A stretch of DNA of 64,000 bases, taken from Cunninghamella blakesleeana (Eukaryota; Mucoromycota; Mucoromycetes; Mucorales; Cunninghamellaceae). Both the position numbers and the translations under genes were made by a program. This document shows positions 1 through 15,772 of the stretch, in pieces (the stretch's first letter is position 1; each line of letters starts with the position of its first letter). The stretch lies in the NCBI GenBank assembly GCA_017871115.1, contig JAFCIZ010000006.1, positions 4,340,001-4,404,000 of the forward strand. Direction: 5' to 3'. The notes under the pieces are model-generated. The model saw nothing but the letters and a program-made list of their open reading frames with translations. It did not search any database and had not been told where the DNA came from.

Positions 1-2789
<2,789 letters not shown>

Positions 2790-3994
2790 ACCAGAATTTC
2801 TCAATTGTAATTATATCTCTTTTTTATTATATACTAAATAATTGCTATCTTCTTTTTTATAATTTTTTTTTCTAATCTGCATTATATAGTTGTTTAATAT
2901 TTATCGCTTTCCCCCTTTTTATATTAAAATCAATATTACCTATTCAAACACTTTTAATCTTTGATGATCTGATAATAAAAAAAAGGAAATCTGATCACTC
3001 ATCTTCATTAAAAAATTTTTTTCATATTATCTGACTTTTGATATTTCTTTCTCACAATTCTAAAAAAAAAGTAATAGGTAAAAAAACATACCATAATAAT
3101 GTATTATTAGTAGTTTAAAAAATACTATAATACTTTTCATTTCAAAATAAAATTCAAAATATTTATATATTCATATAAATATTTATGTATAAAATGGTTA
3201 TATTTGTAGAAAAAAGGATATAGTATTTATTTATTATTTACTATGAGTGATGATTTTTTCCATTTTTATAAACATATGATACTTATGAAAAAAAAATAAT
3301 GTAAAAAAGTTGGTAAGGTCTTCAACCAAATAGGGTCAATTAAAATAACGAAAAAAGAAAAAAAGAAATCAAAGAAAAATCACGAAAAAGAAATATAACC
3401 CATCTTTATATATTTTTGGTCATACGTAATCTAAAAAGTTGATCTTTTACAAATGAATGTTTGTGGTGCTCTTTTTTTTTTCTTTCGAGATAAAAGATTT
3501 TCTCATATGGTCTATATTTTTTATGAAAGTGATAATAATAATAATAATAATAATAGCAATAAAAGAGGTCGATAAAAGTAATTATAGCAAAATAGATATT
3601 AATAACAACAGGTAATTTATAAATACAATTGATCATATTCATTAATGGAAAAACAACAACGAAAAAAAAAAAAAAAAAAAAAGATTCTAACTGAAAAAGA
3701 TCTTTTTTTTTTATTCTTCAAACGCGAATATGATTAAGGTTTTATTTTGGAAAAAATAATGGACCTCGTTTGTATTAGGCTAATTTTTAAAATTTAGGGT
3801 TGACGTTATACAAAAAACCTTTATGATCTCCGCTTTATATTATTCCCAAAAGTAATATAATTGTAAAAAAAAAAAAAAAAAAAAGTTATATATATAAAAT
3901 AGTCTACAATGATCTATTAAAATTTTTTTCTTCTTCTTTTCTTTATTACTTTTTTTTTTATTTATTTATTTTTTTTCTTTTACCTTTAAAAATA
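2790..3994. other. intergenic region, SMC5 to MFS transporter
   Basis: This 1.2 kb AT-rich spacer lies between two genes on the same strand. It should hold the SMC5 3' UTR and the transporter promoter. A(16+) runs sit near 3660 and 3865, and a pyrimidine-rich stretch (about 3925-3985) runs up to the transporter start codon. No convincing gene or RNA is seen. Confidence 0.6.
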
Positions 3995-5712
3995 ATGACT
4001 GAAAAAGTAGAAACAGTTGAATCTTTTGAAGAAAAGAAAGAATATCATGAAGATATTCAAACAGTAGAGAAACAAGAAGAGGAGATATCCCATGGTGGGG
4101 ATACTGCTTTAGCAAATGCTCCTTTCAAATTCAAATTGATTGCTCTTATTACTGCCTTAACTTTCCCTGTTGGTTCCCATTTCTCTCATAGTGCTATGAA
4201 CGCTATGAAAGATACTCTTAAAACTGTAAGATTATTAAATGGAACGATAAAAAAATAAAAGATATCACCAAATATTTTTATTTTATTTATTTATTCTAAA
4301 TAGTGCTTAACATATATAATATTAAACATAATAGTAATAACAGTAATAACATGAAATTTTTATTACTTTTGGTTATTTAGCAATTAGGTATCGATAATAC
4401 ACGTTTTGGTGTTCTTTCTGCTGCCGTCTCTATTATTAATACCGTGTTTCCTATTGCTGGCGGTATGTTTATTGATATGTTTGGTTCCATTTGGGGTACT
4501 TTAGCTGTAAATATATTGATTATTGTTGGAAGTTTATTAACTGCTATTGCCGCCAAGTATCACTCCTTCGGATTAATGGTAGCTGGAAGAGTCATTTTCG
4601 GTATTGGTTCAGGATTGATTGTCACAATGCAAGAATCTTTATTATCCAAATGGTTCCGTACACAACATTTATCCCTTGCCATTGGTATGCAGTTATCCAT
4701 CAGTCGTTTATCATCCTTTTTAGGCACCTTAGTTGCTAACCCTATTGCCAAAGCTACCGGTGATTGGGTATGGCCATTTTGGTTATCATTATTCTTTTGT
4801 GCATTTTCCATCTTGATGAATATCGTTTATGCTGGTGTGGTAAAACATTTAAGAGGTCAAGCTACTTTAACCAAAGCCGAAAGAAAAGCTTTAAAACAAA
4901 AAAAGACATTCCATTGGAAATCCTTATTCAAATTTCCCCATATTTTCTGGTTGATTATCTGTATTGAATTCATTTATGCTGCTGTATGGAGTACTTTCCA
5001 AGTAATCGCTACTGAATTGGTTAAACTTCATTTCGGTACTACATCTGTTTTGGCTGGTTTCAAAGCTAGTGCTGCTCATGTTGTCCCCATTGTTGCTACC
5101 CCTCTCCTTGGTATTATTATGGATACCTTTGGTTTCCGCGTTGTTATTTTATGGTTGTCTGCTATTTTCTTAATTGTATCCACTGGTTTACTTGGCTGGA
5201 CTCATGTAGATGCTGTAGTTGGTATGGTACTTTATAGTTTTTCACTTGCCTTTGGTCCTATTGCTATGATTACTGCCATTGGTATGGTGTTGCCTTCTGA
5301 TTATATTGGTACAGGTCTTGGTATTTATAAGAGTTCAAATAACATTGGTACTACTATTTTAGATATTGTTGCAGGTATTATCCAAGATGGTACAAAGAAT
5401 GAAGGTTATGTTAATGTCATGCTTTTATTCATTATTTTATCTGGTATTGGGTTTGTCCTTATTGTTGTTTTATGGATCGTTCAAAGAGTCAAATATAATA
5501 ACCTTTTGGAGTGCAAGCGTTCTATTCGTACTGATCGTATGAAGGAAATCAATAGTAAGGAATTGGAATTAACTCGTCAAGGTCTTGATGCTTATCATAA
5601 TACACCTGTCAATAAGTTCAACTATTTTTATGTTGGTACCTTTATTTCTTCATTAATCGTCGCTTGGGTATTATTCTTTGTATATGCTGCTGCAAGTGGT
5701 GGTGGTGAATAA
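3995..5712 (+). CDS. major facilitator superfamily transporter, MFSD1-like
   Basis: This is a 520-residue membrane transporter in two exons (3995-4225 and 4381-5712), with a 155-nt phase-0 intron. An acidic N-terminal tail (about 45 residues, rich in Glu/Lys) comes before the first hydrophobic segment. About a dozen hydrophobic stretches follow, with a charged cytosolic loop between the two halves (LTKAERKALKQKK) as in MFS carriers. Helix-rich motifs such as GRVIFGIGSGLIVTMQESLL and GAP-like SSNNIGTTILD in the C-half resemble the MFSD1 branch, which in animals is a lysosomal dipeptide carrier. The C-terminus ends in another hydrophobic segment and a Gly-rich tail. The substrate cannot be read from the sequence. 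The MFS family call is firm and the MFSD1 assignment is moderate. Confidence 0.85.
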
Positions 5713-6131
5713 ACTAAAGTAATAATAATAAAAAATTACCAATATTTTTTTTATTATTAGTTGTTATTATTCATATTCTTACTTAATATTCATATTCTTA
5801 TTACTTTTTACTTTTTATTAATTTTTTTTACTTTATTGTTACTATTTATTTACTTATCCCCTTTTTATATATATTATTTATTCTTCTTCCGTTCTTACAT
5901 TCTTATTGTAGATAATACCTTAATATTATAAATAAATCTTGTTTTTTTATTTTATATAACGATTATGGTTTATTTTATTAATATTATTCTTATTAATTAA
6001 TTATAAAAGAGATATAAAATATATTGAGGCAAAAGAGTGATCATTTTATTTTAAAGAAAATCGGGATTTTAATTTTTGATCATTTTAAATTTTTTGAGCT
6101 TGCTATTATTTTTCCTCTTTTTTATATATTT

Positions 6132-6168
<37 letters not shown>

Positions 6169-6189
6169 TAATCATTTTTATTATAAAAT
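5713..6189. other. intergenic region, MFS transporter to CSN4
   Basis: This AT-rich spacer between co-directional genes ends in a (TA)n tract just upstream of the CSN4 start. It probably holds the transporter 3' UTR and the CSN4 promoter. No gene is seen. Confidence 0.6.
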
Positions 6190-7979
6190 ATGGATATTAC
6201 TACACGTTTGAATCAATGTATATCACTTCCTCAACAAAAACAAAAAATTGAAGAATTTACAAATATTTTAAAAGAAATTATTAATACAACCATACCAACT
6301 AATAATAATAATAACAATCAATCTATTCCAGCATCTAATACAGAGACACTTGTAAAATTACTTCAACAATATATAGATGCTGTTTTAAGTGAACAAGTTG
6401 GCTTAGTTAATGCTAGACAATTATTAACTGAATATATTGAACTATTCGATACTCACATCAAAGATACCGAAATTCAAAAGAAACTATTATCTTATGCTAT
6501 TGAAAAAGCTCAACCGCGTGTTGTCAGTTTTGAAGAAGCGGTAAAGGATAATATATGCTAAGATTATTTAAAACAAAATAATAGTAAAAATAATATAAAT
6601 ATACACTAAATAATATATATATATATATATATAGTTATAGATATTTACTTTTTTTTTCTTTTTCTTTTTCTATTTTAATACAGTTATCGCGTTTAAGGGA
6701 AAAGTTGGCAAGCATTTATGAAGAAGAGGACGATTTTTTGGAAGCAGCAAGAATTTTACAAGGTATTCCTTTGGATTCTGGCCATAGGTAAAATAAATTA
6801 ATAGATAATTGTAATAATGGTGATAAAAAAGAGTGGAATGAACAAAATAATGTATAAATATAGATGGATAGATGGATATTTACTTTTCTTTACTAATTTT
6901 AAATCGTATATATATAGATCTATATCAGATGAATATAAACTTCAGATTTATATTCGCATTGTTCGGTTTTTATTAGAAGAAGATGAATCTATTCAAGCAG
7001 AGTCCTATTTAAACCGAGCTGCTTTAATTATTCCTAATTCAAAAGACTTGGTCCTTACTTTATCCTTCAAACTCTCTCAAGCTCGTATTTTAGACTCCAA
7101 AAGAAGATTTTTAGAAGCCTCATCAAAGTACCATGAGCTCAGTTATGTTGGACAACTAGATGAGGATGAAAGAGTTTTATGCTTGTAAGTTTTTAATAAA
7201 AAAATAAGTATAAATATAAATATCGAAATGAAAGTAAAGAGAATATAATTTTTATTTTTATTTTTATTATTAATTGCTTTATTTTGTTTATATTGATACG
7301 ATTTGATAATCATAATAATCACAATAATAATAAAAATAGAACTGCAGCTGTACAATGTGCTGTTTTAGCTGGAGCAGGACCACAGCGTTCAAGGACTTTA
7401 GCAACATTATACAAAGATGAACGTACACATAATTTACCATCATTTTCAATTTTGGAAAAGACCTACTTAGAACGAGTGATTCGACCTAATGAAGTTTCTG
7501 AGTTTGCTACTACCCTAAAACCACACCATGTCGCCAAATTAGCTGATAATTCAACTACGGTCTTTGATCGAGCGATTATTGAACATAATTTATTAGCTGC
7601 TTCAAAAATATATAATAATATCACAATTGAAGAATTAGGAACCCTATTAAATATTTCAAGCGAACAGGCGGAACAAGTGGCAGCACATATGATTGGGGAA
7701 AATCGTCTAGGAGGTAACATTGATCAAATCAGTCGATTGATTACTTTTATTCCTTTGAATGATCAACAACTTCAATTAACATCTTTTACATCCATTGCTG
7801 CAGCCGCTAACAACGAAGAGGACACATTATCAAGTAAACATGTTGAACATTCAATGCAAGCTATTATGAATTGGGATAGTTCCATTCAATCCATTTGCCA
7901 TGATTTGGATACTATCATCTCTTCAATTCAAAAGAAATACCCTGAATATGTCGATTCTCATTTTAAATCAATGGCTTAA
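6190..7979 (+). CDS. CSN4: COP9 signalosome complex subunit 4
   Basis: CSN4 is a PCI-domain subunit of the COP9 signalosome, which removes NEDD8 from cullin-RING ubiquitin ligases. Four exons (6190-6540, 6684-6787, 6918-7184, 7340-7979) join in frame to give 453 residues. An N-terminal helical-repeat region carries SFEEA/LSRLREKLASIYEEEDD and AARILQGIPLDSG, typical of CSN4. The middle has AESYLNRAALIIP and FLEASSKYHELS. The C-terminal PCI part has MIGENRLGGNIDQ (about 7690-7725), where CSN4 proteins have a similar winged-helix signature. A short Asn run near residue 40 is an insertion relative to animal proteins. The length is close to the family's usual 400 or so residues. The gene is convergent with the RUS gene. 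Confidence 0.92.
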
Positions 7980-8424
7980 TAAAATAAAATAAAATTATAT
8001 TTAAATATATAATATAATCATTATATAGTGTAATGATTTTTTATGTATAATTCGTTAGTTCAATTAGTTTTATTCTGAGAATGCATTATTAATATATATA
8101 TATATATAATCTTAATGCTCTAAGTGTTTAATAATTAAATAAAAAAAGTAAAGAAAATATAATTATTGCCTAGTGTAGAATTTTTTTGTGTATATTTAAT
8201 GTGTTTTATTACAGTAATGCTTTGATAAAAAATTATATAATCTAAGTATTCTAAATGTCTAATAATTAATAGGGGAGGAGAAAAAGTATAAAAACATTGT
8301 AATATAAAAAATGGAGAATAGATATAAATAAAAATTGAAATAAAAATATGAAGTATATGTATAAAAATGATAATATTACAAATTGCTTTTTTGTTTTTTT
8401 ATGATTGCTATTGTTTTTAATTTA
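7980..8424. other. convergent intergenic region, CSN4 / RUS family
   Basis: The spacer lies between two 3' ends, so it should contain both terminator/polyadenylation regions. It is composed of AT-rich low-complexity sequence. No further gene is seen. Confidence 0.6.
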
Positions 8425-10551
8425 TTAATCTTTTGTTGTTGAGGATGACATTTTTTCGTTTGAAGAGTATTCGCTATCAGAATTTAGCTGATCTTCATCC
8501 CTATAAGACAAACGGATACCACTAAAACAATAAAAAAGAAAAAGAAATAGAAAAAAAAAATTAAAAAAGTTAGCATAGTTCATTCACTTATAGGTGACAT
8601 ATTTATATATATGTTAATCGGTTCTAGTAAATGTTACCTATCATTCCAATAAACTGTATCATGTACCCAATTATGTTTATCCAAAGCATCCACAAAGAAA
8701 TTAAAATTATTATTGGTCCAATCCAGTGTTTGGTCCAAGATAGAGATATAATCTTCCAAATGTGATGATTTTGATATATTATTTGCTGTAAGCTGATCAT
8801 GGAATTTCATGGCATGTAAAATACTTTTCAAGCTATCTTTAGCATTAGCATCATCATGGAACATGATATACATAGTGTTATTATGATAATTTAATAAATA
8901 ATTTTCATTTTGTAAAACATGAATTACGCTTTGGATTTCATCTGAGGAACCATAAGCTTCTTCTGCACTGCGTCCCATTTTAATGTTGACATTTATATTA
9001 TTTGACTTCCCAGGTTTAATCCATTCCCCAAATCCAATTTCTTTTTTTTTTAATTGATCATAATCAACGACATCCCCATTATCGATGAATTCACGACTTA
9101 ATAAGGTCACTTTGGCTTGGTTCAATATTTCAAACTGTGCAGCATTGATCATTTTAACAGTTGTCCATATATTAATAGGTGATAGTATGGCAAAGACACT
9201 GAATAAAAATAATGGTGAATGGGATACTGAGATCAATCCCACACCCGAAAGCATACCAAGTAAATGAGCTGTCGACATCTGAGCATCATCTTTTGCAACT
9301 ATGTCTCCAATATTTCCATTTGGCTACAATATTTTTTTAAAAAAGATAAAATTAAATAAAATTAAATAAAAATTTATTTATAATTGGTGTGTGAAAAAAT
9401 TAAATAGAATACATTATAAATATTGTCAATATATATATACTTACCGAGAAATGTTTGGTGAAAGTCATATGGCTTGCAATCCAAATACTTTCATGAATTA
9501 ATTCAAACATATTACCAGCTATATTTATGAAAAGATAAAAAAATAAAAGTTAAAAATGAAGTTTAATTACACGGTCCTTCTCCCTACATAGTTTATAATT
9601 TTTTGATTTTTTATAAATTTATGTATCACCTGCTGCTAATGGTAAGAATAATTTTGGAGAAGCAATGCTGGTACATAATTGTAAAAAGGAACCAAAGGAA
9701 GATAAAATTTCGCAAACAAATTTCCAAGTTTTAGGGTGAGAATCAAAAGAACTTGCATAGCGTTTAATAAAAAATAATTTTCCAAATTCACCAATACCAT
9801 CTTTTAATACCCATTGAATTGCTACTGCACCACCAGTTGCTTCTACGGTTCCTAAGCCTAAGGATGCTAACATTGCTTGGGAACACAATACACCAATCTA
9901 ATAAAAAAAAGGGGGAGTGAAAAATAAGTATGGACATATGAATTGTATTTACTCATCATCCATCCTTTATATGTATATATATATATATATATTTACAGCT
10001 GATCCAACATAAGTTTCCAATCCTAACCATAAATGAAATTTTTTATAACAAGGATGTAAAGCATCAGGATAGCCCACAGGTAAAAATAATTCTCGTAAAT
10101 TTTGCTTGATTCCATTTAAAAAGTTAACTCCTACAGATGATTGATAATTTTTTCTTTGTCGAGTTTCATGATGTGTTGATCCTACTGTTGCTGTATTATT
10201 ATTACTAGACTGTAACCATTCCCAAGTAAAAGAAGATATAGGTGCTGAAATGGATGTTTTGGATGCTGTGGTAGCTTTGGTTTTGGCTATAGTACTAGTA
10301 TATATTCTCGTTCGTCCGTAAACATGTTCTGTTAATATTGTCTTTTTTTGATTTGATATAACAGCATTATTATTTTTGTTCTTTCCTGTTGCTTTTGAAC
10401 CGAGATCATGTACCCATCGTTGTTGTTGCTCTAGTAAATGACAAGATTTTTGACTTTCCTTTTTAAGACTTGCCCATCCATGTTGAATAATTGATCTCTT
10501 TGATAATAAAAACTTTGATCGGAACGAGGATGATAAAGTGATTGTTATCAT
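8425..10551 (-). CDS. RUS (root UVB sensitive)/DUF647 family protein
   Basis: Five exons on the minus strand (10551-9997, 9897-9630, 9518-9445, 9323-8638, 8521-8425) join in frame to a 559-residue protein. The N-terminal 120 residues are Ser/Thr/Lys-rich and could include a targeting peptide. The DUF647 core starts near FLPVGYPDALHPCYKKFHLW (residues about 160-180). It continues through SLGLGTVEATGGAVAIQWVL, KDGIGEFGK, a PKTWKFVCEILSSFG segment, and MLSGVGLISVSHSPLFL, which looks membrane-associated. These are family hallmarks. Plant RUS1/RUS2 act in light signalling and vitamin B6-related phenotypes. The fungal role is not established, so no function is claimed. The PDX1 gene elsewhere in the window is not adjacent. 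The gene is divergent from eIF3j over a short promoter. Confidence 0.88.
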
Positions 10552-10837
10552 TTTATTTATTAAAATAATAATAATAATAGTATATATACAAGCTATATAT
10601 TTATAATGGTATCATATATCAAATAGATAATAATATATTTTATTTTATTTTTTAAAAAAAATAAAAAAGGGAAAGAGATAGCCAGGCTCAAATTTTACCG
10701 CCTTTAAAAAATAAAATTCAAATCCAGCTTTTTTTTGTTCCATTGACTGCTTTTATTATTTAAAGAAAAAAGAGGTTGTTTTTTTCTATCTTCTTCTTTT
10801 CTTTTCTTTCTCTTTTTTATTTTATAAAACTTATAAT
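10552..10837. promoter_or_regulatory. short divergent promoter region, RUS family gene / eIF3j
   Basis: Only 286 bp separate the start codons of two oppositely transcribed genes, so the promoters must be shared or overlap. A pyrimidine-rich tract (about 10770-10825) leads into the eIF3j start. No specific factor site can be named. Confidence 0.55.
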
Positions 10838-12027
10838 ATGAGTGATTGGGGTAAAATAATTATATGATAGTTTAAAAACATATTAAATTATGTATCAATA
10901 CTTATATTATATATATATATATATATATTAAAAAAAAATATAATATAATAAAATAAAAACAAATTATTTACATAAAAAATATAAAATTATGTAGAAGACG
11001 AACAAGAAATTGAAGTTGCCATTCCAGTAAAAAAGAAATGGGATGATGAAGATGAAGAAGACGATGTAAAAGACGACTGGGAAGAATCTGATGAAGAAGA
11101 AAAACCAAAAGAAAAAAAACCAGCACCTGTTATTAAAAAGAAGGTGCCTTTAGCACAAAAAATTGCTGAAAAGAAGGCTGCCGAAGAAGCTAAGAAGAAG
11201 GAACTCGAAGAAAAGAAGGCTGCTATGGTAACAATAATAATAAAAAAAATCTGTTTAATTTCTCAGCATATTGAACAATAAATATAGGAATCATTATTAA
11301 AAACAATATGAAAACATGGTTTGCTTATTTTATTTTATTTTTAATATAGGCTAACCGTGATACTGCAGAAACTGAAGAAGAAAAATTCGAACGTAAACAA
11401 CGCCAACGCCAATTAGAGTTAGAATCTGATATGAATCATGCTACTGATCTTTTTGCTGGTGTTTCTGTATCAAGTAAGTGACCTATTTAATTAATAATGA
11501 AAGGATAACGATTGGGTGTATAATAAAAAGAGAAATAATAATTAATTTTATATATAATTATTTTTATTATCGATAGAATCTGAAGGTGGATCCATTGAAT
11601 CTATGAAACCTAAAACACGCGTTGAATTTGAAAATTACAGAAAGCAATTATCAGAAATGATTGTGGCCAACTCAGTAAGTGTTAAATAAAAAAGCGATAA
11701 ATGGATAAATAGCAGATGGAGTATATGTACCGTATATATTAATATTATATATATATATATATATATTATATATAGAAATCAATGCATTATGCACATTTTG
11801 TAGATCAATTAGTAAGAGAACTTTGTGTACCAATGAAAGATATGGATGTACGTAAAGCAGCTTCTACTTTAACAGCTTTAGCTAATGATAAACAAAGACA
11901 AGCAAAGGAAGCAACAAAAGCAAGCAAAAAGAAAACTAAACCTACTCTCGTTGCTGCTGGTAAAGCTGATGCATTAGACGAAATGGATTACGATAGGAAA
12001 TTTGACGATTTTGATGATTTCATGTAA
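10838..12027 (+). CDS. HCR1: eukaryotic translation initiation factor 3 subunit J (Hcr1-like)
   Basis: eIF3j binds the 40S decoding centre and helps eIF3 in initiation and recycling. Five exons (10838-10850, 10995-11227, 11350-11473, 11577-11674, 11776-12027) give 239 residues. The first exon is only 13 nt (MSDW plus one base), which makes the start easy to miss. It is supported by the conserved N-terminus MSDWEDEQ. An acidic N-terminal region (KKWDDEDEEDD) is followed by a Lys/Glu-rich coil (LAQKIAEKKAAEEAKKKELE). Then comes the helical core (SMHYAHFVDQLVRELCVPMKD, A-rich KAASTLTALANDKQRQ) and an acidic tail ending FDDFDDFM. The order and length match the family. Confidence 0.93.
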
Positions 12028-12414
12028 AATAATAATAACAGCAATAAAAATAAAATAATAATAGCCATATCATTTCATATCATTTTATATATAAGATAAT
12101 ATATCAGTGTTGTATGCAATATCTCCTATTTTTTTGTCGTCATTCCAAAATTATTAAAAAAGAGGATTTAAAGATTTTTTTTTTCAATTTTTCAATTTCC
12201 CCTTTCTTCCTTTAATCTTTATCATTTTTATATTATTTTATTTTATTTTATACACTCTCCTGATATATTATCATTACTATAATAGTATTATTATTAAATA
12301 AGTATTAAACGCTTTCATATTTTTTTCATTCTTTCTTTCATTATAATTGCTACCCACTTAATCCAATATATATATATATATAAATAAATATAAATATATA
12401 TAAATATAATTACC
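12028..12414. other. intergenic region downstream of eIF3j
   Basis: This AT-rich spacer between co-directional genes has pyrimidine-rich patches near 12180-12220 and 12310-12350 and a (TA)n tract before the next start codon. No gene is seen. Confidence 0.55.
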
Positions 12415-13942
12415 ATGTTGGGATCAGAACATACAGATTGGTTATCAAATGAAGACAAAGCGACTTCTTATGAAACTGCATTTACTAATACTTCACCACC
12501 AAAAAAGAAATCTATGGAGCGTATATCACGGCTATTTCAAAAAAAGAATAAACAAAAAAAAACCTTATCCACCACATTAGAAAACTTGGATCTTGAAGCT
12601 TATGAACCTGTCTCTCGTCGTACTTCTATTAAATCTCTCAATTCAACCAGTCAACATGAATTATCCCCAAAATCTATTAAATCAACTCATTCTACTGGTA
12701 AAAAAGGTAATATTTAAAATAAGCAATATAGAATAATATATGAGTAGTAATAAAAGCATGAATAATAATAATAATAATAATATTAATAATACGCCTGACT
12801 TGAGCATGTATTATATATCAAATAACTTATATACCCTTTTCTTCTTTTTTTTTTAAGGGGGTGAAAGTTTAAAACGTCTTACATCCTTAAAGCCAAATAA
12901 TAAAACTTTCAACAATACAACAAGACCATTAAGTATTACCGATTTACAATACGAATTACAACAAAAACAGCAGTTATTAGAACATCTAAGTTTTGAAAGG
13001 GATCGATGTCAAAAAGAAAATGAACACTTACAAAGCGAATTGAAAAGAATGAATCAGAAAATCCATGACCGTACAATAGCATCTGAACAAATCAAGGAAC
13101 AATACGAACAACATTTAAAATCATTAAGAGCTACACCGGATGATATTCATACAGTAAAAGAAAGGTTGATTCAATTCCAGCAACAAATTAGTGAATTAAC
13201 TGAACGATTAATGCCTCATATCTCTGAAGAACATACTTATAAAGCCTTATCTACATTTTGGTTAAACCTAAGACAAGTTATTGAGCCCATGATTCCTTTG
13301 TCTATGTCATTGACAAGGTTTTTAACAGAAAAATTCATTATGGATGTTTTGGTACAAAATTTTAATTTAGGTGATATTGCTGGGTGTTCCTGTTCGGAAG
13401 CTTATGCCGATTTAGCTTTATGGTTTTTAGATAATGATGTCAATGATAATATATCGTTTAATAATAGCAATAATAATAATCAAGATATATCAGATGCTAC
13501 TATGTATTCTATTCGATTAAGACAGCAAGTAGCTTTAACTGTAGTGTCATCTCAACAAAAAGAATCTCCATGTCAAGATATTAAAAAGCAATTACATCAG
13601 GTAGTACAAGGTCATTGGAAATATTTATATGGCGGATTAGCAAAAGCATATCCTTATATTTATCACCATGATACCACTTTAGAAAAGGACGTGAAAAAGC
13701 ATTTTGGAGCGCAAATTCAAATATTAGTAGAACAGGCGGTAGCGATAGGATTTGCTATTAAAGGATTAGAATTAGATATTACGGCAGCAGATGTGCAAGA
13801 AGGATATCAACTATTAGATACATCGTTAATGGATGAATTACAAGGAAAAACGTCGGGAACTATTCATTTTTGTATTTGTCCTCCTTTTAAAATATTTAAT
13901 CAAAATGATCCATTACTTAAAGGAAAAGTTGTCTGTTTATAA
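12415..13942 (+). CDS. unrecognised coiled-coil protein
   Basis: I do not recognise this family. Two exons (12415-12706 and 12858-13942) join in frame to 458 residues. The N-terminal 100 residues are basic and Ser/Thr-rich (SPPKKKSMERISRLFQKKNK), like a disordered or nuclear-targeting region. A coiled coil follows from about residue 125 to 210 (LQYELQQKQQLLEHL, LQSELKRMNQKI, LIQFQQQISELTERL). The C-terminal half is a mostly helical globular region with a short Asn/Asp-rich insertion (near 13450-13490), and it ends FNQNDPLLKGKVVCL. No catalytic motif or membrane segment is apparent. The intact long frame and consistent splice sites support a real gene. Confidence 0.75.
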
Positions 13943-14459
13943 AAAGTTTTTTCTTTTCTATTTTATAATAAATTTATTGATTGATTGTCATTTTTGGATT
14001 TTGCTGCTTTGCTTTTTTTAAGTTAAATTTATTTGGGTACTGATCTTATTATTTTTTGGATCACACACTCTTACTTCTAAAAATATAAATTTAGATTAAT
14101 CTCATTGGCTAAAAAAAAAAAAAATGATCATTTTTTTTATAATTTTTCAAAATTCATTTTTTTTTCTTTTCTCTCCTTTTCTTTTCATTTTTTTCACTCT
14201 TTTTTTTTTTTTGTTTTTTTATTAAATACCTCATAAATATCTATATCTATATATTTATATATATATATAGATATATCTATATCAATCTATTTCAACATAA
14301 ACGCAAATATTATATATATATTTATATATATGTATATCTAAATATATATATTTATCTAGAAATATTTATATGTAAAATTATTCTCTTTATTTACTTATTA
14401 AAATATATATATTTATAAATTAATTTATATATATTAATAAATATTTATAAATCCTTCTC
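13943..14459. other. intergenic region between two unrecognised genes
   Basis: It is dominated by T tracts (about 14130-14220) and a long irregular (TA)n region (about 14225-14460) running up to the next start codon. No gene is seen. Confidence 0.55.
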
Positions 14460-15291
14460 ATGTATAATCATTCTAATACTTCTATATCATTTCGATATGA
14501 TGAACCAGAGAAAAAAGTTGGAATAAAACCACTTACGCCACCAACTATAAATGATTCTAGAATAGTTCTTTTAGAAAGTGGATCTCATGTACAAACTCGT
14601 AAAATATTAACACCTGTATCTACCAACTCATTTTCTTCCTCTTCCTCTTCTTCTTCGTCCGCTACTTTAACAACACCACCTATCGATAGACAAGACGCAT
14701 TATCCCAAACATCACCATCACCACAACGAGTTGAAAGATATACATTAAAAGAAGTTCCTACTACACCTACTACGCCAACAAATACGGCTACCACTTGTTA
14801 TTATTCTGCAGCTAATTTATCTTATCGATCATCACTTGCTTCTACTTTATCAAGTGTTTCTACTTGCTCCACTTTATCCGATGTAGGATCTCGTCGTTCT
14901 TCTTATTATTCACCCTTATCACCAAGACCATCACTATCTTTCGGGAATGGAAGTAGAGATGACAAACAATTACTTTATAGGAATAATTCATCTGTTCATA
15001 ATAATAATAATAATAATAATAATACCTCATCCACTTCATTGCCTTCTTCTTCGTTATCTTCTTCCAATACAACAGCACCAAAGCAGTATCAATCATGGTC
15101 TTCCACGTTTTTTATGTATCAAACAGACCATTTCCCTCTTTCCATGATTCAAAATTCATTACCGATCGGTTGGTTAAGACCATCTTTATCAACAACATCT
15201 ACTTTAGATCTTGATAAAATCAGAAATTGCCCTCATTTTGTTTTACTTGGTTTTGGCGATGTAAACAATAGATAAATATAGCTTTTTTTTT

Positions 15292-15328
<37 letters not shown>

Positions 15329-15738
15329 GAAACAAATGTATATATTTATATATAAATGATCATATTAATTAATTGATTGATTTTTTTTATTTATCTTTAT
15401 TTATATCTATAGACACACATACTAAAGGATATATTTAATTTAAAAAATCAACCATTAAAAGATAAAGAAAATACAACAGAGAGTACTTTTCTTTGGAAGT
15501 TAGATCAACATCATCAATCTGTATGCACATTAGCCACAATACCTGTTGATGGAAGAGAATACTCATTTTTGGAAAATTTGGTATTAAATCGTATTGGTAT
15601 ATCATCTATTTTATTATGTTTACCTGTATATAAAAATGCGTAAGTACTATTATTTTTTATTTAATTTATTTATTTTTTAAAAAAAAATGAAAAGTATAGA
15701 TAAATAAATATGTAGATACGCTTTATTTATTTCCATTC

Positions 15739-15772
<34 letters not shown>

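Noticed and set aside
14585..14794. Minus-strand open frame opposite the Ser-rich exon
   Set aside because: Low-complexity complement of Ser/Thr codons with no start context or homology.
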